Shown: in pieces, positions 12,835 through 21,345 of the stretch
How positions within the stretch are numbered: position 1 is the stretch's first letter
How the letters are laid out: the number at the start of each line of letters is the position of its first letter
Source of the DNA: Roseiarcus sp963781895
Lineage (GTDB): Bacteria; Pseudomonadota; Alphaproteobacteria; Rhizobiales; Beijerinckiaceae
Direction: 5' to 3'
NCBI GenBank assembly: GCA_963781895.1
Contig: CAWAIM010000019.1
Location: 62,001 to 126,000, forward strand
DNA length: 64,000 bases
Position numbers and translations under genes: made by a program
The notes under the pieces: generated by a model
Seen by the model: the letters and a program-made list of their open reading frames with translations, nothing else
Told to the model about the DNA's origin: nothing
Database searches by the model: none

Positions 12835-12906
12835 CCCCCGCACGCCGCCTCGCCGCCGACGTCACTTCGCGGCTCATACGCGCGGACGAGGGCACCGCCT
12901 CGGCAA
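12831..12906 (+). pseudogene. Cyclase remnant D: N-terminal stub
   Basis: Starting at the ATG that overlaps the previous stop, MTPARRLAA matches the start of copy B. Nine bases for IL-A are missing, and the match continues loosely through SRL and ADEGTA before it is lost. It ends just before the convergent VapC gene. The similarity at the nucleotide level to 10792-10880 is clear for the first 30 bases and patchy after that. Confidence 0.55.
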
Positions 12907-12910
12907 GGGA

Positions 12911-13333
12911 TCATGCCGTCCACGGATCGAGCAACTCGACGGCGAGGCCACGAAAATCCTCCACGTTTCTCGTGACCAGGATCAGACCATGGGCGAGCGC
13001 GGTCGCGGCGATGAGACCGTCCATCGAGGCGACGCCCAGTCCGCGCCGTTTCACGTCCGCCATCAGGTCGCCCCAGGCGAAAGCGGTCTTCTCGTCGACG
13101 GCCAGGATTCGGCGAGCGAAACGGTCGACGAGGTCTCGGGCGAGCCAACGGGAGAGGGCGTCACGGCGACGACCGTGTTGCATCAGCGCGACGCCGCGGC
13201 GGATCTCGGCCAGCGTCACAACGCTGATAAAGGCGCGATCCTCGTCCAGCCGATCGAGCCATGCCAGCACCCGCCGATCGGGCTCCGGCCGCTGCGTTTC
13301 GGACAGGACGTTGGTGTCGAGGAGAAACCTCAA
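12911..13333 (-). CDS. vapC: PIN-domain toxin, VapC family
   Basis: The 140-residue product has the acidic PIN residues in order: FLLDTNVLSE (first aspartate, residue 6), TLAEIRRG (glutamate near 44), SMDGLIAATALAHG (aspartate near 103) and LVTRNVEDF near 121. These bind metal for cleavage of RNA, commonly tRNA. The start is a TTG that overlaps the stop of the antitoxin gene (TTGA). The reading frame is intact, unlike the other genes of the island. It lies on the opposite strand to the cyclase remnants, with remnant D ending four bases before its stop. Confidence 0.88.
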   Translation of the reverse strand: MRFLLDTNVLSETQRPEPDRRVLAWLDRLDEDRAFISVVTLAEIRRGVALMQHGRRRDALSRWLARDLVDRFARRILAVDEKTAFAWGDLMADVKRRGLGVASMDGLIAATALAHGLILVTRNVEDFRGLAVELLDPWTA

Positions 13334-13599
13334 AGCTTGAGATCGCGCGGTTCATCGCGCAGGCGCTCAAGTTCGACTTCGCCGCCGCGCAGGGGGGAGG
13401 CGAGCAGAAACTCGGCCAGCGTGCCCTTACGCGCGGTCTTGCGCGTCCATTCGTCGATGGACACGACGATCGCGCTCGGCTTGCCGTTGCGTGTGATGAC
13501 CTGCGGCTCGGCCTGGGCGCGTTCGATCACTTCCGACAGCCGCGCTTTGGCGACGGCGACTGTCCAGACGTCATCGCTCTTTTCACTCCGACGATCCAA
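13330..13599 (-). CDS. Antitoxin of the Phd/YefM family, partner of VapC
   Basis: The product (about 89 residues from a possible TTG at 13599) has the Phd/YefM DNA-binding fold: WTVAVAKARLSEVIERAQAE, then PQVITRNGKPSAIVVSIDEW. The C-terminal segment, LLASPLRGGEVELERLRDEP, would wrap the toxin. It precedes vapC with a four-base overlap. The start is uncertain: an ATG out of frame at about 13581 suggests that an indel may separate the true start codon from the coding frame. Such antitoxins usually repress their own promoter, which would lie near 13600-13650. Confidence 0.75.
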   Translation of the reverse strand: MDRRSEKSDDVWTVAVAKARLSEVIERAQAEPQVITRNGKPSAIVVSIDEWTRKTARKGTLAEFLLASPLRGGEVELERLRDEPRDLKL

Positions 13600-13711
13600 G
13601 CGCGGACTCCAATAGTTACTCTGACCAATGTGACTATATGGGATAATTTCGCTTCCGCCAAGAGCGCTCCCCGCGGATGGCCGGGCTTGGCGACCCGCGG
13701 CCGCCGAAGCA

Positions 13712-13755
13712 GCGTCGTCGGCTACAGCCGCCTCGCCGGCGCCGACGCGGCTTGA
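13712..13755 (+). pseudogene. Cyclase remnant E: short internal fragment
   Basis: Forty or so bases read VVGYSRLAGADAA before a stop and match the first conserved cyclase motif of copy A (8378-8410) almost base for base. No start codon or continuation exists. It marks the right-hand edge of the cyclase island, about 100 bases before htpG. Confidence 0.55.
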
Positions 13756-13852
13756 ATCGCGGACCTTGAATCCCAGGCCGTTGTCGACGATATCTCGGCT
13801 CGCCGCGGCACGCGGCTCCATCGCCAACCAAGCTCTCGACGAGAGGCCCCAT

Positions 13853-15760
13853 TTGACCGCCGACGCCCATACCCCGACTGACGAGGCCGTGAAGACCCAG
13901 AGCTTCGAGGCCGACGTTTCGCGCCTTTTGCATCTGATGGTCCATTCGGTCTATTCCGACCGCGAGATCTTCGTCCGCGAGCTGGTCTCCAACGCCGCCG
14001 ACGCCTGCGAGAAGCTGCGCTACGAGGCGATCGCCAGGCCGGAGCTGATCGAAAGCGGCGGTCCGTTCGCCATCACCATCTCGCTGAACCCCGAGGCCAA
14101 GACGCTGACGGTCGCCGACAACGGCGTCGGCATGAGCCGGGAGGACCTGACCGAGGGGCTCGGAACGATCGCGCGATCCGGCACCAAGGCCTTCCTCGAC
14201 AAGCTGGCGACCGAGGAGGCGAACAAGGAGGCGGCCGCCCTGATCGGCCAGTTCGGCATCGGCTTCTATTCCGCCTTCATGGTCGCCGACGAGGTCGTGG
14301 TCGAGACGCGCCGGGCCGGGACGAACGAGGCCTGGCGCTGGTCGTCCGACGGCAAAGGCTCCTTCACCATCGCCCCGCTGGCGCTTGAATCCGCGCCCGA
14401 GCGCGGCACCCGCGTCATCCTCCATCTCAACGACGCCAGCCACGAGTTTTCCACCGCCCATCGCCTCGAGCGCGTGGTGCGCGAGCATTCCGGCGCCGTC
14501 GCCGTGCCGATCGACCTCATCGACAAGACCGGCGGCGTTGCCCGCCGCATCGCCGACGGCGCGGCGATCTGGGCCAAGGCGAAGTCCGACGTGACGCCCG
14601 AGGAATACGCCGAATTCTACCGCGGCCTGTCGGGCCAGTACGACGAGCCGGCGCTGACCCTGCACTGGCGCGCGGAAGGGAGGCACGAATACACCGTGCT
14701 CGCCTTCATCCCCGGCTCGCGGCCGTTCGATCTGTTCGATCCGTCGCGCAAGGGCCGCAACAAGCTGTACGTGCGGCGGGTGCTCATCACCGAGGATTCG
14801 GACATTCTTCCCGGCTGGCTGCGCTTCGTGCGGCTGGTCGTCGACAGCGCCGACCTGCCGCTCAACGTCTCGCGCGAGCTGATCCAGAAAAGCGACGTGT
14901 TCGCGGCGATCCGCAAGGGCGTGACCAACCGCGTGGTGCAGGAGCTCGGCAAGCTCGCCGAGGCCGAGCCGGACAAGTTCGCCAAGATCTGGGAACATTT
15001 CGGCCCGGTGATCAAGGAAGGCCTGTACGAGGACCCCGAGCGCCGCGACGGCCTGTTCAAGATCGCGCGCTTCGTCTCGACCGCGCATCCGGCCGGCGAC
15101 CGCACGCTGGCGCAATATGTCGCCGGCTTCCGCGAGAACCAGACGGCGATCTATTATCTGACCGGCGACGACGCGAAACGCCTCGCCGCCAGCCCGCAGC
15201 TCGAGGGTTTTCGCGCCCGCGGCGTCGAGGTGCTGCTGCTCGCCGACCCGGTCGACGCCTTCTGGGTCTCGACCGCGGCGGGGTTCGACGGCAAGCCGTT
15301 CAAGTCGGTGAGCCAGGGCGCGGCCGACATCAAGTCGATCGCGCTCGTCGAAGGGGCGAAGGCCCCGGCCGAGGCGACCGGCGAGGTCGCCACCCTGTTC
15401 GCCTATTTCAAGCAGACGCTGGACGGCGAGGTCGCCGAGGTTCGCGCCTCCGATCGCCTGACCGACAGCGTCGCCTGTCTGATCGCGCCGGAATTCGGCC
15501 CCGACCGCCAGCTCGAAAAGATGCTCGCCGCGCACGGGCGGCTGACCGAGCGCGCCAAGCCGATCCTCGAGATCAACCCGACCCACCCGCTGACGCTCGC
15601 CCTCGCGCAGCGCTTCAAGGAGGGCAAGGACAAGCCGCTGATCGAGGACGCCTCGTGGCTGATGCTGGACGAGGCGCGGCTGCTGGAAGGCGCGAGCGTC
15701 GAGGATCCGCCGGCGTTCGCGGCGCGGCTGCGCCGGGTGCTGGAGAAGGCGCTGGGCTGA
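13853..15760 (+). CDS. htpG: Chaperone protein HtpG (Hsp90)
   Basis: A cytosolic ATP-dependent chaperone. The chosen start is the TTG at 13853 behind GACGAGAGG; it gives 635 residues, a normal HtpG length, and removes about 29 unrelated upstream residues. GHKL ATPase motifs are present: SNAADACEKLRYEA near residue 45, DNGVGMSREDL near 90, GTIARSGT near 105 and GQFGIGFYSAFM near 133. The middle-domain catalytic region (LYVRRVLI, LPLNVSRELIQ) and the C-terminal dimerisation part (ILEINPTHPL) follow. The frame is clean throughout, in contrast to the preceding 6 kb. Confidence 0.94.
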   Translation: MTADAHTPTDEAVKTQSFEADVSRLLHLMVHSVYSDREIFVRELVSNAADACEKLRYEAIARPELIESGGPFAITISLNPEAKTLTVADNGVGMSREDLTEGLGTIARSGTKAFLDKLATEEANKEAAALIGQFGIGFYSAFMVADEVVVETRRAGTNEAWRWSSDGKGSFTIAPLALESAPERGTRVILHLNDASHEFSTAHRLERVVREHSGAVAVPIDLIDKTGGVARRIADGAAIWAKAKSDVTPEEYAEFYRGLSGQYDEPALTLHWRAEGRHEYTVLAFIPGSRPFDLFDPSRKGRNKLYVRRVLITEDSDILPGWLRFVRLVVDSADLPLNVSRELIQKSDVFAAIRKGVTNRVVQELGKLAEAEPDKFAKIWEHFGPVIKEGLYEDPERRDGLFKIARFVSTAHPAGDRTLAQYVAGFRENQTAIYYLTGDDAKRLAASPQLEGFRARGVEVLLLADPVDAFWVSTAAGFDGKPFKSVSQGAADIKSIALVEGAKAPAEATGEVATLFAYFKQTLDGEVAEVRASDRLTDSVACLIAPEFGPDRQLEKMLAAHGRLTERAKPILEINPTHPLTLALAQRFKEGKDKPLIEDASWLMLDEARLLEGASVEDPPAFAARLRRVLEKALG

Positions 15761-15920
15761 GGGCAAGCTTCCCGGTCGGGCGCGGTCGCGACCGGGGCGT
15801 CGCTGGCCGCCGGCGATGATCCGTCGGCCGCAGCGCGCCCGCCTCGTCTCTCGTCTTTCGCTTGCCCCTCGGGCGCGGCTTTGCCAAAAGAGGCCGTCCC
15901 TCGATGGAGCTTTGAAGCCC

Positions 15921-17114
15921 GTGATCGCAGTCAATCCCGCCTTCGCGCGAATCGGCGAAGAGAACGCGTTCGCCGTCCTGGCGCGGGCGGCCGAACTGCA
16001 GCGGCAGGGCCGCGACATCATCAATCTCGGCATCGGCCAGCCGGACTTCAAAACGCCCCCGCATATCGTCGAGGCCGCCGTCAAGGCGTTGCGCGACGGC
16101 GAACACGGCTATACCGACGCGACCGGAATCGCCCCGTTGCGCGAGGCGGTGGCCCAGGATCTGCACCGGCGCCTCGGCGTCGAGGTCTCGCCCGAGCTGG
16201 TGCTGATCGTGCCCGGCGGCAAGGTGACGATGTTCATGGCGATCCTGATGTTCGGCGAGAAGGGCGCCGACATCGTCTATCCCGACCCCGGCTTTCCCAT
16301 CTACCGCTCGATGATCGAATTCACCGGAGCCCGGCCGATCCCCGCGCAGATGCGCGAGGCCAACGGCTTCGCCTTCTCGGCCGAGGAGACGCTGGCGCTG
16401 ATGACGCCGCAAACGCGTCTCGTCATCCTCAATTCGCCCGCCAATCCGACCGGCGGCGTCACGCCCGGGGCGGAGATCGACAAGCTCGTCGCCGGCCTTT
16501 CGAAGTGGCCGGACGCGGCGATCCTGTCGGACGAAATCTACGGACAGCTGACCTATGACGGCCTCGCCCACCAGACGCTGCTCGCCTACCCGGAGATCCG
16601 CGATCGGCTGATCCTGCTCGACGGCTGGTCGAAGACTTACGCCATGACGGGGTGGCGGCTCGGCTATTCGGTATGGCCGAAACCGTGGCGCGACATGGCG
16701 CGCAAGCTCGCCGTCAACAGCTATTCCTGCGTCAATTCGGCCGCGCAATTCGCCGGGATCGCGGCGCTCAACGGTCCGCAGGACTCGGTCGCGGCGATGC
16801 GGGCGGAGTTCGACCGCCGGCGCAAGGCGGTCACCGCCGGGCTCAATCGGCTGCCGGGCGTCCGGGCGGCGACGCCCAAGGGCGCCTTCTACGCCTTCCC
16901 CAACATCGAGCGCACAGGCTGGAAGGCCAAGCCTTTGGCTTCAGCCCTGCTCCAGGATGCGGGCGTAGCGACGATCGGCGGTCCCGATTTCGGCGTTCAC
17001 GGGGAAGGCTACCTGCGCCTTTCCTACGCGAACTCGCTGGAAAACATCGAGCGCGCCCTGGAGCGCATGCGGGATTTTCTCGACCGCCCCGCGGAGGCGA
17101 GCGCGAGTCTTTGA
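15921..17114 (+). CDS. Class I/II pyridoxal phosphate aminotransferase
   Basis: The product has 397 residues from the GTG at 15921, which has GGAG ten bases upstream; the frame is open from 15816 but the extra residues are basic and atypical. The fold type I signature is clear: NLGIGQPDF near residue 35, NSPANPTGG near 173, DEIYGQLTYDG near 204 and the Schiff-base lysine in SKTYAMTGWRLGY near 238, and a C-terminal arginine in YLRLSYANS. It is related to the aspartate aminotransferase at 21346 but only distantly, so it may act on another amino acid. The substrate is not determined. Confidence 0.85.
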   Translation: MIAVNPAFARIGEENAFAVLARAAELQRQGRDIINLGIGQPDFKTPPHIVEAAVKALRDGEHGYTDATGIAPLREAVAQDLHRRLGVEVSPELVLIVPGGKVTMFMAILMFGEKGADIVYPDPGFPIYRSMIEFTGARPIPAQMREANGFAFSAEETLALMTPQTRLVILNSPANPTGGVTPGAEIDKLVAGLSKWPDAAILSDEIYGQLTYDGLAHQTLLAYPEIRDRLILLDGWSKTYAMTGWRLGYSVWPKPWRDMARKLAVNSYSCVNSAAQFAGIAALNGPQDSVAAMRAEFDRRRKAVTAGLNRLPGVRAATPKGAFYAFPNIERTGWKAKPLASALLQDAGVATIGGPDFGVHGEGYLRLSYANSLENIERALERMRDFLDRPAEASASL

Positions 17115-17154
17115 GAGCGTCGTTTCGAGAAACTTCCTGCCGAAAGATCTGAAC

Positions 17155-17577
17155 ATGCGATCCTTGATTCTCGCCGCCGCGCTGGCTCTCCCGGCCTTCG
17201 CCGCCATCGGGCCCGCGCTTGCCGACGACCTGCGCCCCTCGCAGGTCGTCTGCGACGCCAAAAAGATGGGGGGGCGCGAACTCGCCGACTGCCTTCGCGC
17301 GGGGGCCGACCGCGCCGACAAGGAGCTCGCCGGCGTCGTCGAGGCGGCGATCAAGTCCATCGATGCGCGCCAGGGTCTGCTGTCGTCGCAGAAGGCCCGC
17401 TGGCGCCGCTCGCTCAGCGACGCCCAGGCGCAATGGATCGGCTGGCGCGACTCGGAATGCCAGGACGTCGCGCCGTTCGAGGCGGGCATGGCCGCCAAGG
17501 GCGGCGATCCGCGCCTGAGCTGCATCATCGACTACGACGCCCAACGCGTCGCCAGCCTCAAAGAGCGCTATCCCTGA
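17155..17577 (+). CDS. LprI-like (DUF1311) periplasmic protein
   Basis: A 140-residue secreted protein with a signal peptide (residues 1-23, cleavage likely after ALA in GPALADDL). The mature part has the DUF1311 pattern: an N-terminal C..A....ELADC segment, then AQWIGWRDSECQDVAPFEAG and the end SCIIDYDAQRVASLKERY. Four cysteines could form two disulfides. The family includes LprI of Mycobacterium tuberculosis, an inhibitor of host lysozyme; whether this member inhibits lysozyme is not known. It follows the aminotransferase by 40 bases and precedes nudC. Confidence 0.8.
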   Translation: MRSLILAAALALPAFAAIGPALADDLRPSQVVCDAKKMGGRELADCLRAGADRADKELAGVVEAAIKSIDARQGLLSSQKARWRRSLSDAQAQWIGWRDSECQDVAPFEAGMAAKGGDPRLSCIIDYDAQRVASLKERYP

Positions 17578-17658
17578 GCGGCGCACACGCGTTTCGGCGG
17601 CAGATTGACCGACCGCGCCGATCCGCCGGCGGTTCGCGGCCAAAGGAGACAATGCGCC

Positions 17659-18651
17659 TTGACGATGCTCGATGGTCTCGCCTTCGTCGCCGATCCGCTG
17701 GATCGCGCTTCCTACCGTCGCGAGGACGCGGCCCAGATCGCCGGTCTACGCGCCCGCGACGACGCGCGCGTGATCCTGATCGCGCGCGACATGCCGGTGC
17801 TCCTCCGGCGCGGGACCGGGCTCGACGCGCTGCTGCCGATGGCCGAGGTCGAGGCGCTCGGCGGGGCGCGGGTCGAGGCGCTGCTCGGAATCATGCCGGA
17901 CGATGCGCCGGTCTTCGCGGTCCTGCTCGGCGACGAGGCGGTCGAAGAGCGGGCCGACGCCAGCGACGGCTTTTTCGACCGGCGCGTCCTTGTCGCCCCC
18001 GGACGCGAGGATCTGAAGCTCGTCGATCTGCGCTCGATCGCGCTCGCGGGCCTGGTCCCGCCCGAACAGGCCAGCATGCTGGCGACCGCCAAGGCGCTGA
18101 TGGACTGGCACGCGCGTCGCGGCTTCTGCTCGAAGTGCGGCGCGAAAAACGTCGCCGCCGCCGCGGGCTGGCGGCGCGAGTGCACGGCCTGCAAGACCCA
18201 ACATTTCCCGCGCTCCGATCCCGTCGTCATCATGCTCGCCATCGACGCCGACGCATGCCTGCTGGGCCGCCAGCCGCGCTTTCCCAAGGGGATGTATTCG
18301 GCGCTGGCCGGCTTTCTCGAGCCGGGCGAGACCATCGAAGCCGCGGTCCGGCGGGAAATCCACGAGGAGGCCGGCGTCGCCTGCGGCGAGGTGCGCTATT
18401 TCGCGTCCCAGCCTTGGCCGTTTCCATCGTCGCTGATGATCGGCTGCTTCGCGCAAGCTCGAAGCCGGACGCTTTCGGTCGATCAGGTCGAACTGGAGGA
18501 CGCTCGCTGGTTCACGCGCGAGGAGGCCGTCGCTCTCATCGAGCGGCGCCACCCTGACGGCCTGATCGCGCCGACGGCGATGGCGATCGCGCATCATCTC
18601 CTCGAACGTTGGGCTTACGAGGGGGTCGAGTTTGGACAGTGGGCGCGCTAA
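17659..18651 (+). CDS. nudC: NAD+ diphosphatase (NADH pyrophosphatase)
   Basis: This enzyme hydrolyses NAD(H) to NMN(H) and AMP and can remove NAD caps from RNA. About 330 residues from the TTG at 17659, which has AAAGGAG ten bases upstream; the ATG at 17665 is an alternative. It has the zinc ribbon (FCSKCG ... CTACK, residues 156-178), the Nudix box GFLEPGETIEAAVRREIHEE near 216 and the NudC-specific SQPWPFPSSLMIG near 250. The N-terminal domain is less conserved, as in other members. Confidence 0.93.
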   Translation: MTMLDGLAFVADPLDRASYRREDAAQIAGLRARDDARVILIARDMPVLLRRGTGLDALLPMAEVEALGGARVEALLGIMPDDAPVFAVLLGDEAVEERADASDGFFDRRVLVAPGREDLKLVDLRSIALAGLVPPEQASMLATAKALMDWHARRGFCSKCGAKNVAAAAGWRRECTACKTQHFPRSDPVVIMLAIDADACLLGRQPRFPKGMYSALAGFLEPGETIEAAVRREIHEEAGVACGEVRYFASQPWPFPSSLMIGCFAQARSRTLSVDQVELEDARWFTREEAVALIERRHPDGLIAPTAMAIAHHLLERWAYEGVEFGQWAR

Positions 18652-18978
18652 AGCGGCGATGCGGAGACGCGGGACGCCGGTTTTTCGCAGAGATCCCGCG
18701 TTTTGCACAAACCGCCCAGGGGGCGGTTGGCTTGAAGAGAGCAAAACCGACAGGACTGCTCGCCATGGAATTGCAGGAAAATTCAAGTTTTCGTATCGCC
18801 TGAATTGACGTTGAGACACATATAACCTCGGATCATTGACTTTCTCAATAGACGGATACGGAATATTAACCCTGATTTGAGGTCAAAGCTCTTATTTATA
18901 GAGCCTTTATGCGTCATTCATCGTCGCGTGATCGATTACCGCACGATAGCGCGAAAAGGGTAAACTGAGAGACCTGAT
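18652..18978 (+). other. Intergenic stretch upstream of the GGDEF/EAL gene
   Basis: About 327 bases without a convincing gene. The second half (18780-18960) is clearly richer in A and T than the surroundings, as expected of a promoter region. TTGAC occurs at about 18806 and 18838, but no well-spaced -10 element stands out. Confidence 0.4.
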
Positions 18979-20973
18979 GTGAAAACCGGGCTCGATTCGG
19001 CGCGCCTCTGGTCTTGGCTCCGCTCTTCCCGCCGCGCCGCGGCGGCTTTCCTGGACGGCCGCGCTTTCCTGGGGTCTCGACTGCGCAACGAAGACGACGC
19101 CGCGCGCCTGCGCGCCGCGCAATTGTCGACGATCACGCGCTATGGCGCGCTGACGATTGTGGCCAACGCCTTCAACGCCGTCGTGCTGATCGCGGCGCTC
19201 AGCTTCAGGCCGCTCTCGGCGCCGCCCTACGTCTGGTTCGGCATCCTGACTTTATACCTGACGCACGTTGCGCGGCGCCTTTCCGCCCGGCGCCGTCGCT
19301 CGCCTCCGGTTGCCGCTGGACGCGGGGTCATTCGTCGAGCCATCCTGCACGCGGCTCTGCTCGGCGCGATCTGGGGCGCCGCGCCGATGCTGTTTTTCGA
19401 CGCCGGCAAGGCTGATGAGCTCATCGTCGCCTGCGTGTCGATCGGCATGCTGGCGGCCGGGGCGTTCGTCTTGGCGGCGCTGCCCGAAGCGGCGATCGTG
19501 TTCGTATTGAGCGTCGCGGCCGGCAGCCTCGGCGGGCTCTTCCGCGGAGCGAACGGACCGATCGACTATCTCGCCGCGCCGTTGATCTTCAGCTATGTCG
19601 CGGTTCTGCTGCTGGCCGCCGTCGCGCATGGACGCCAATTCGCGGATCGCGTCCTGGGGCAAGTGCGCGCGGAAGCGGCGGCCCGGCACGATCGCCTGAC
19701 CGGCCTTCCCAATCGGATGGCGCTCGAGGCGGCGGTCGCCGCGTCGTTCCGGCGTCTCGATCAATATGGCGAAAGGTTTGCGCTGTTTCTTGTCGACCTG
19801 GTGGATTTCAAGGGCCTCAACGACCGGCTCGGACGCCAGGCGGGAGATCATCTTCTGCGCCAGGTCGCCGGCAGGCTCGCCGGCGCCGTCCGCGATCGGG
19901 AACTGGTCGCGCGGCTCGGCGACGACGAATTCGCGTTCATCGCCCGCGGCGCCGTCGACGCGATCGGCGCGGCGAAGCGGGCGGATCAAATCGCGCGATT
20001 CTTCGAGGCGCCTTTCACCCTGGACGGGGCCCCGGCCCTGTGTTGGGCGAGAATCGGCATCGCGCTGGCGCCGTCGGACGGCGAGGATGCCGTCGCGCTG
20101 CTCGGTCACGCCGACGCCGCCCTGCACAAGGCCAAGCGCGCGCGCGGAGTGGCCGCGCATTTTTACAGCGCGGCGGAGGATCGTGAGGCCCAGGATCAGC
20201 GCGAACTGGCCCACGACCTCATCGGCGCCGTCGGCCGGGGTGAGTTCTTCCTGCAGTTTCAGCCGATTCGCTCGCTTGAAACCCGTCGCATCGAGGCGTG
20301 CGAGGCGCTTGTGCGCTGGCGCCATCCGCGCCGCGGCCTCATTTCGCCCACGCAATTCATACCCATCGCAGAGCAGACCGGCGCCGTCCACGAACTCGGC
20401 GAGTGGGTCATGCTCAGAGCCTGCGCCGAAGCGATGCGCTGGCCGGAGGATGTCCGGGTCGCGGTCAATGTGTCCGCACAGCAGATTTGCGACCTCTCGA
20501 TCTCGCGGATCATCGAATCGACGCTGCTCCAAACGCGCCTGCCGGCGCGACGACTGGAGGTCGAAATCACGGAATTGGCGTTGTTCGGCGGGGCGAACGC
20601 GATCCCGGCGGCCCTGGAGCGGTTGAACGATATTGGCGTCTCCATCGTTATCGACGACTTCGGAACCGGTTTCTCGTCGTTCGATCGTATCCGGCGGCTG
20701 CCGGTCAGCGGCGTGAAGATCGACCGCTCGTTCGTCGCCGACCTGCCGTTCGACCACAAGAGCGGAGCGATCGTGCAAGCCATCGTCCATCTGGCGCGAG
20801 CGCTGGATCTGACCGTCGTCGCCGAAGGAATCGAAACCGAGGCGCAATTGGAATTTCTGCGGCTCGTGCGGTGTGATTTCGCCCAGGGCGATTATTTCGC
20901 GCGGCCCCAGAGCGCCGACGGACTGGTCGGGATGGTCTCCACGGCGGGCGGCCTCGAGCGCGACGTCGCCTGA
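18979..20973 (+). CDS. Membrane-bound GGDEF/EAL cyclic-di-GMP protein
   Basis: The product has 664 residues, with a GTG start. Five or six hydrophobic segments fill residues 50-215, an uncharacterised membrane sensor. The diguanylate cyclase domain follows (HDRLTGLPNRMALEAA near 236), but its active-site loop reads GDDEF (near 313) instead of GGDEF. The phosphodiesterase domain has an intact EAL (EALVRW near 441) and the other key residues: VAVNVSAQQI, VEITE, VIDDFGTGFSS, VKIDRSF and VAEGIETEAQ. The likely activity is hydrolysis of cyclic di-GMP, with the cyclase domain acting as a GTP-binding regulator. This split is inferred from motifs only. Confidence 0.87.
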   Translation: MKTGLDSARLWSWLRSSRRAAAAFLDGRAFLGSRLRNEDDAARLRAAQLSTITRYGALTIVANAFNAVVLIAALSFRPLSAPPYVWFGILTLYLTHVARRLSARRRRSPPVAAGRGVIRRAILHAALLGAIWGAAPMLFFDAGKADELIVACVSIGMLAAGAFVLAALPEAAIVFVLSVAAGSLGGLFRGANGPIDYLAAPLIFSYVAVLLLAAVAHGRQFADRVLGQVRAEAAARHDRLTGLPNRMALEAAVAASFRRLDQYGERFALFLVDLVDFKGLNDRLGRQAGDHLLRQVAGRLAGAVRDRELVARLGDDEFAFIARGAVDAIGAAKRADQIARFFEAPFTLDGAPALCWARIGIALAPSDGEDAVALLGHADAALHKAKRARGVAAHFYSAAEDREAQDQRELAHDLIGAVGRGEFFLQFQPIRSLETRRIEACEALVRWRHPRRGLISPTQFIPIAEQTGAVHELGEWVMLRACAEAMRWPEDVRVAVNVSAQQICDLSISRIIESTLLQTRLPARRLEVEITELALFGGANAIPAALERLNDIGVSIVIDDFGTGFSSFDRIRRLPVSGVKIDRSFVADLPFDHKSGAIVQAIVHLARALDLTVVAEGIETEAQLEFLRLVRCDFAQGDYFARPQSADGLVGMVSTAGGLERDVA

Positions 20974-21345
20974 CGACGCTCCGGAACGATGAAACCGGAA
21001 ACCGCCATATCTCGAAAGCCGCGACGAGACGTCTCGCAAGGCGCCGCAGCCCGAGTGCGGCCCGCCTCAAGAGGGCGCGCGTTTGGCGTAGCTATACATT
21101 AGCCTGGTGGAATCCTGCGCCGACGCTCCTCTACGGCCGCGCGCAGACGCCCGCTGATTTTGCCCATGACGCGACAGGCCTCGCGGACCGCGCCAGTCGC
21201 CATTGCCGATGAAGGCGAAAGCTGGACATGCGCACTGCAGGCGGGGGGCTGGCGTCAGAACGCGCCAAATCGGTTGCCGTCGCGCGACCGCGCCATTATG
21301 CTGCGGCGCGACAATTTCTCCGACATGAAATGGGAATACGCCTTC
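20974..21345 (+). other. Gap before aspartate aminotransferase
   Basis: About 372 bases. The aminotransferase frame is open back to 21160, but those residues do not resemble the family. A perfect 12-base palindrome, cgagacgtctcg, lies at 21025-21036 and could be an operator site or chance. No gene is supported. Confidence 0.35.

Noticed and set aside
13634..16084. Open frame of 816 codons opposite htpG
   Set aside because: Antisense of htpG; no recognisable domain.
21025..21036. Perfect 12-base palindrome cgagacgtctcg as an operator
   Set aside because: One isolated site of this length can occur by chance in GC-rich DNA, and no nearby regulator suggests it.
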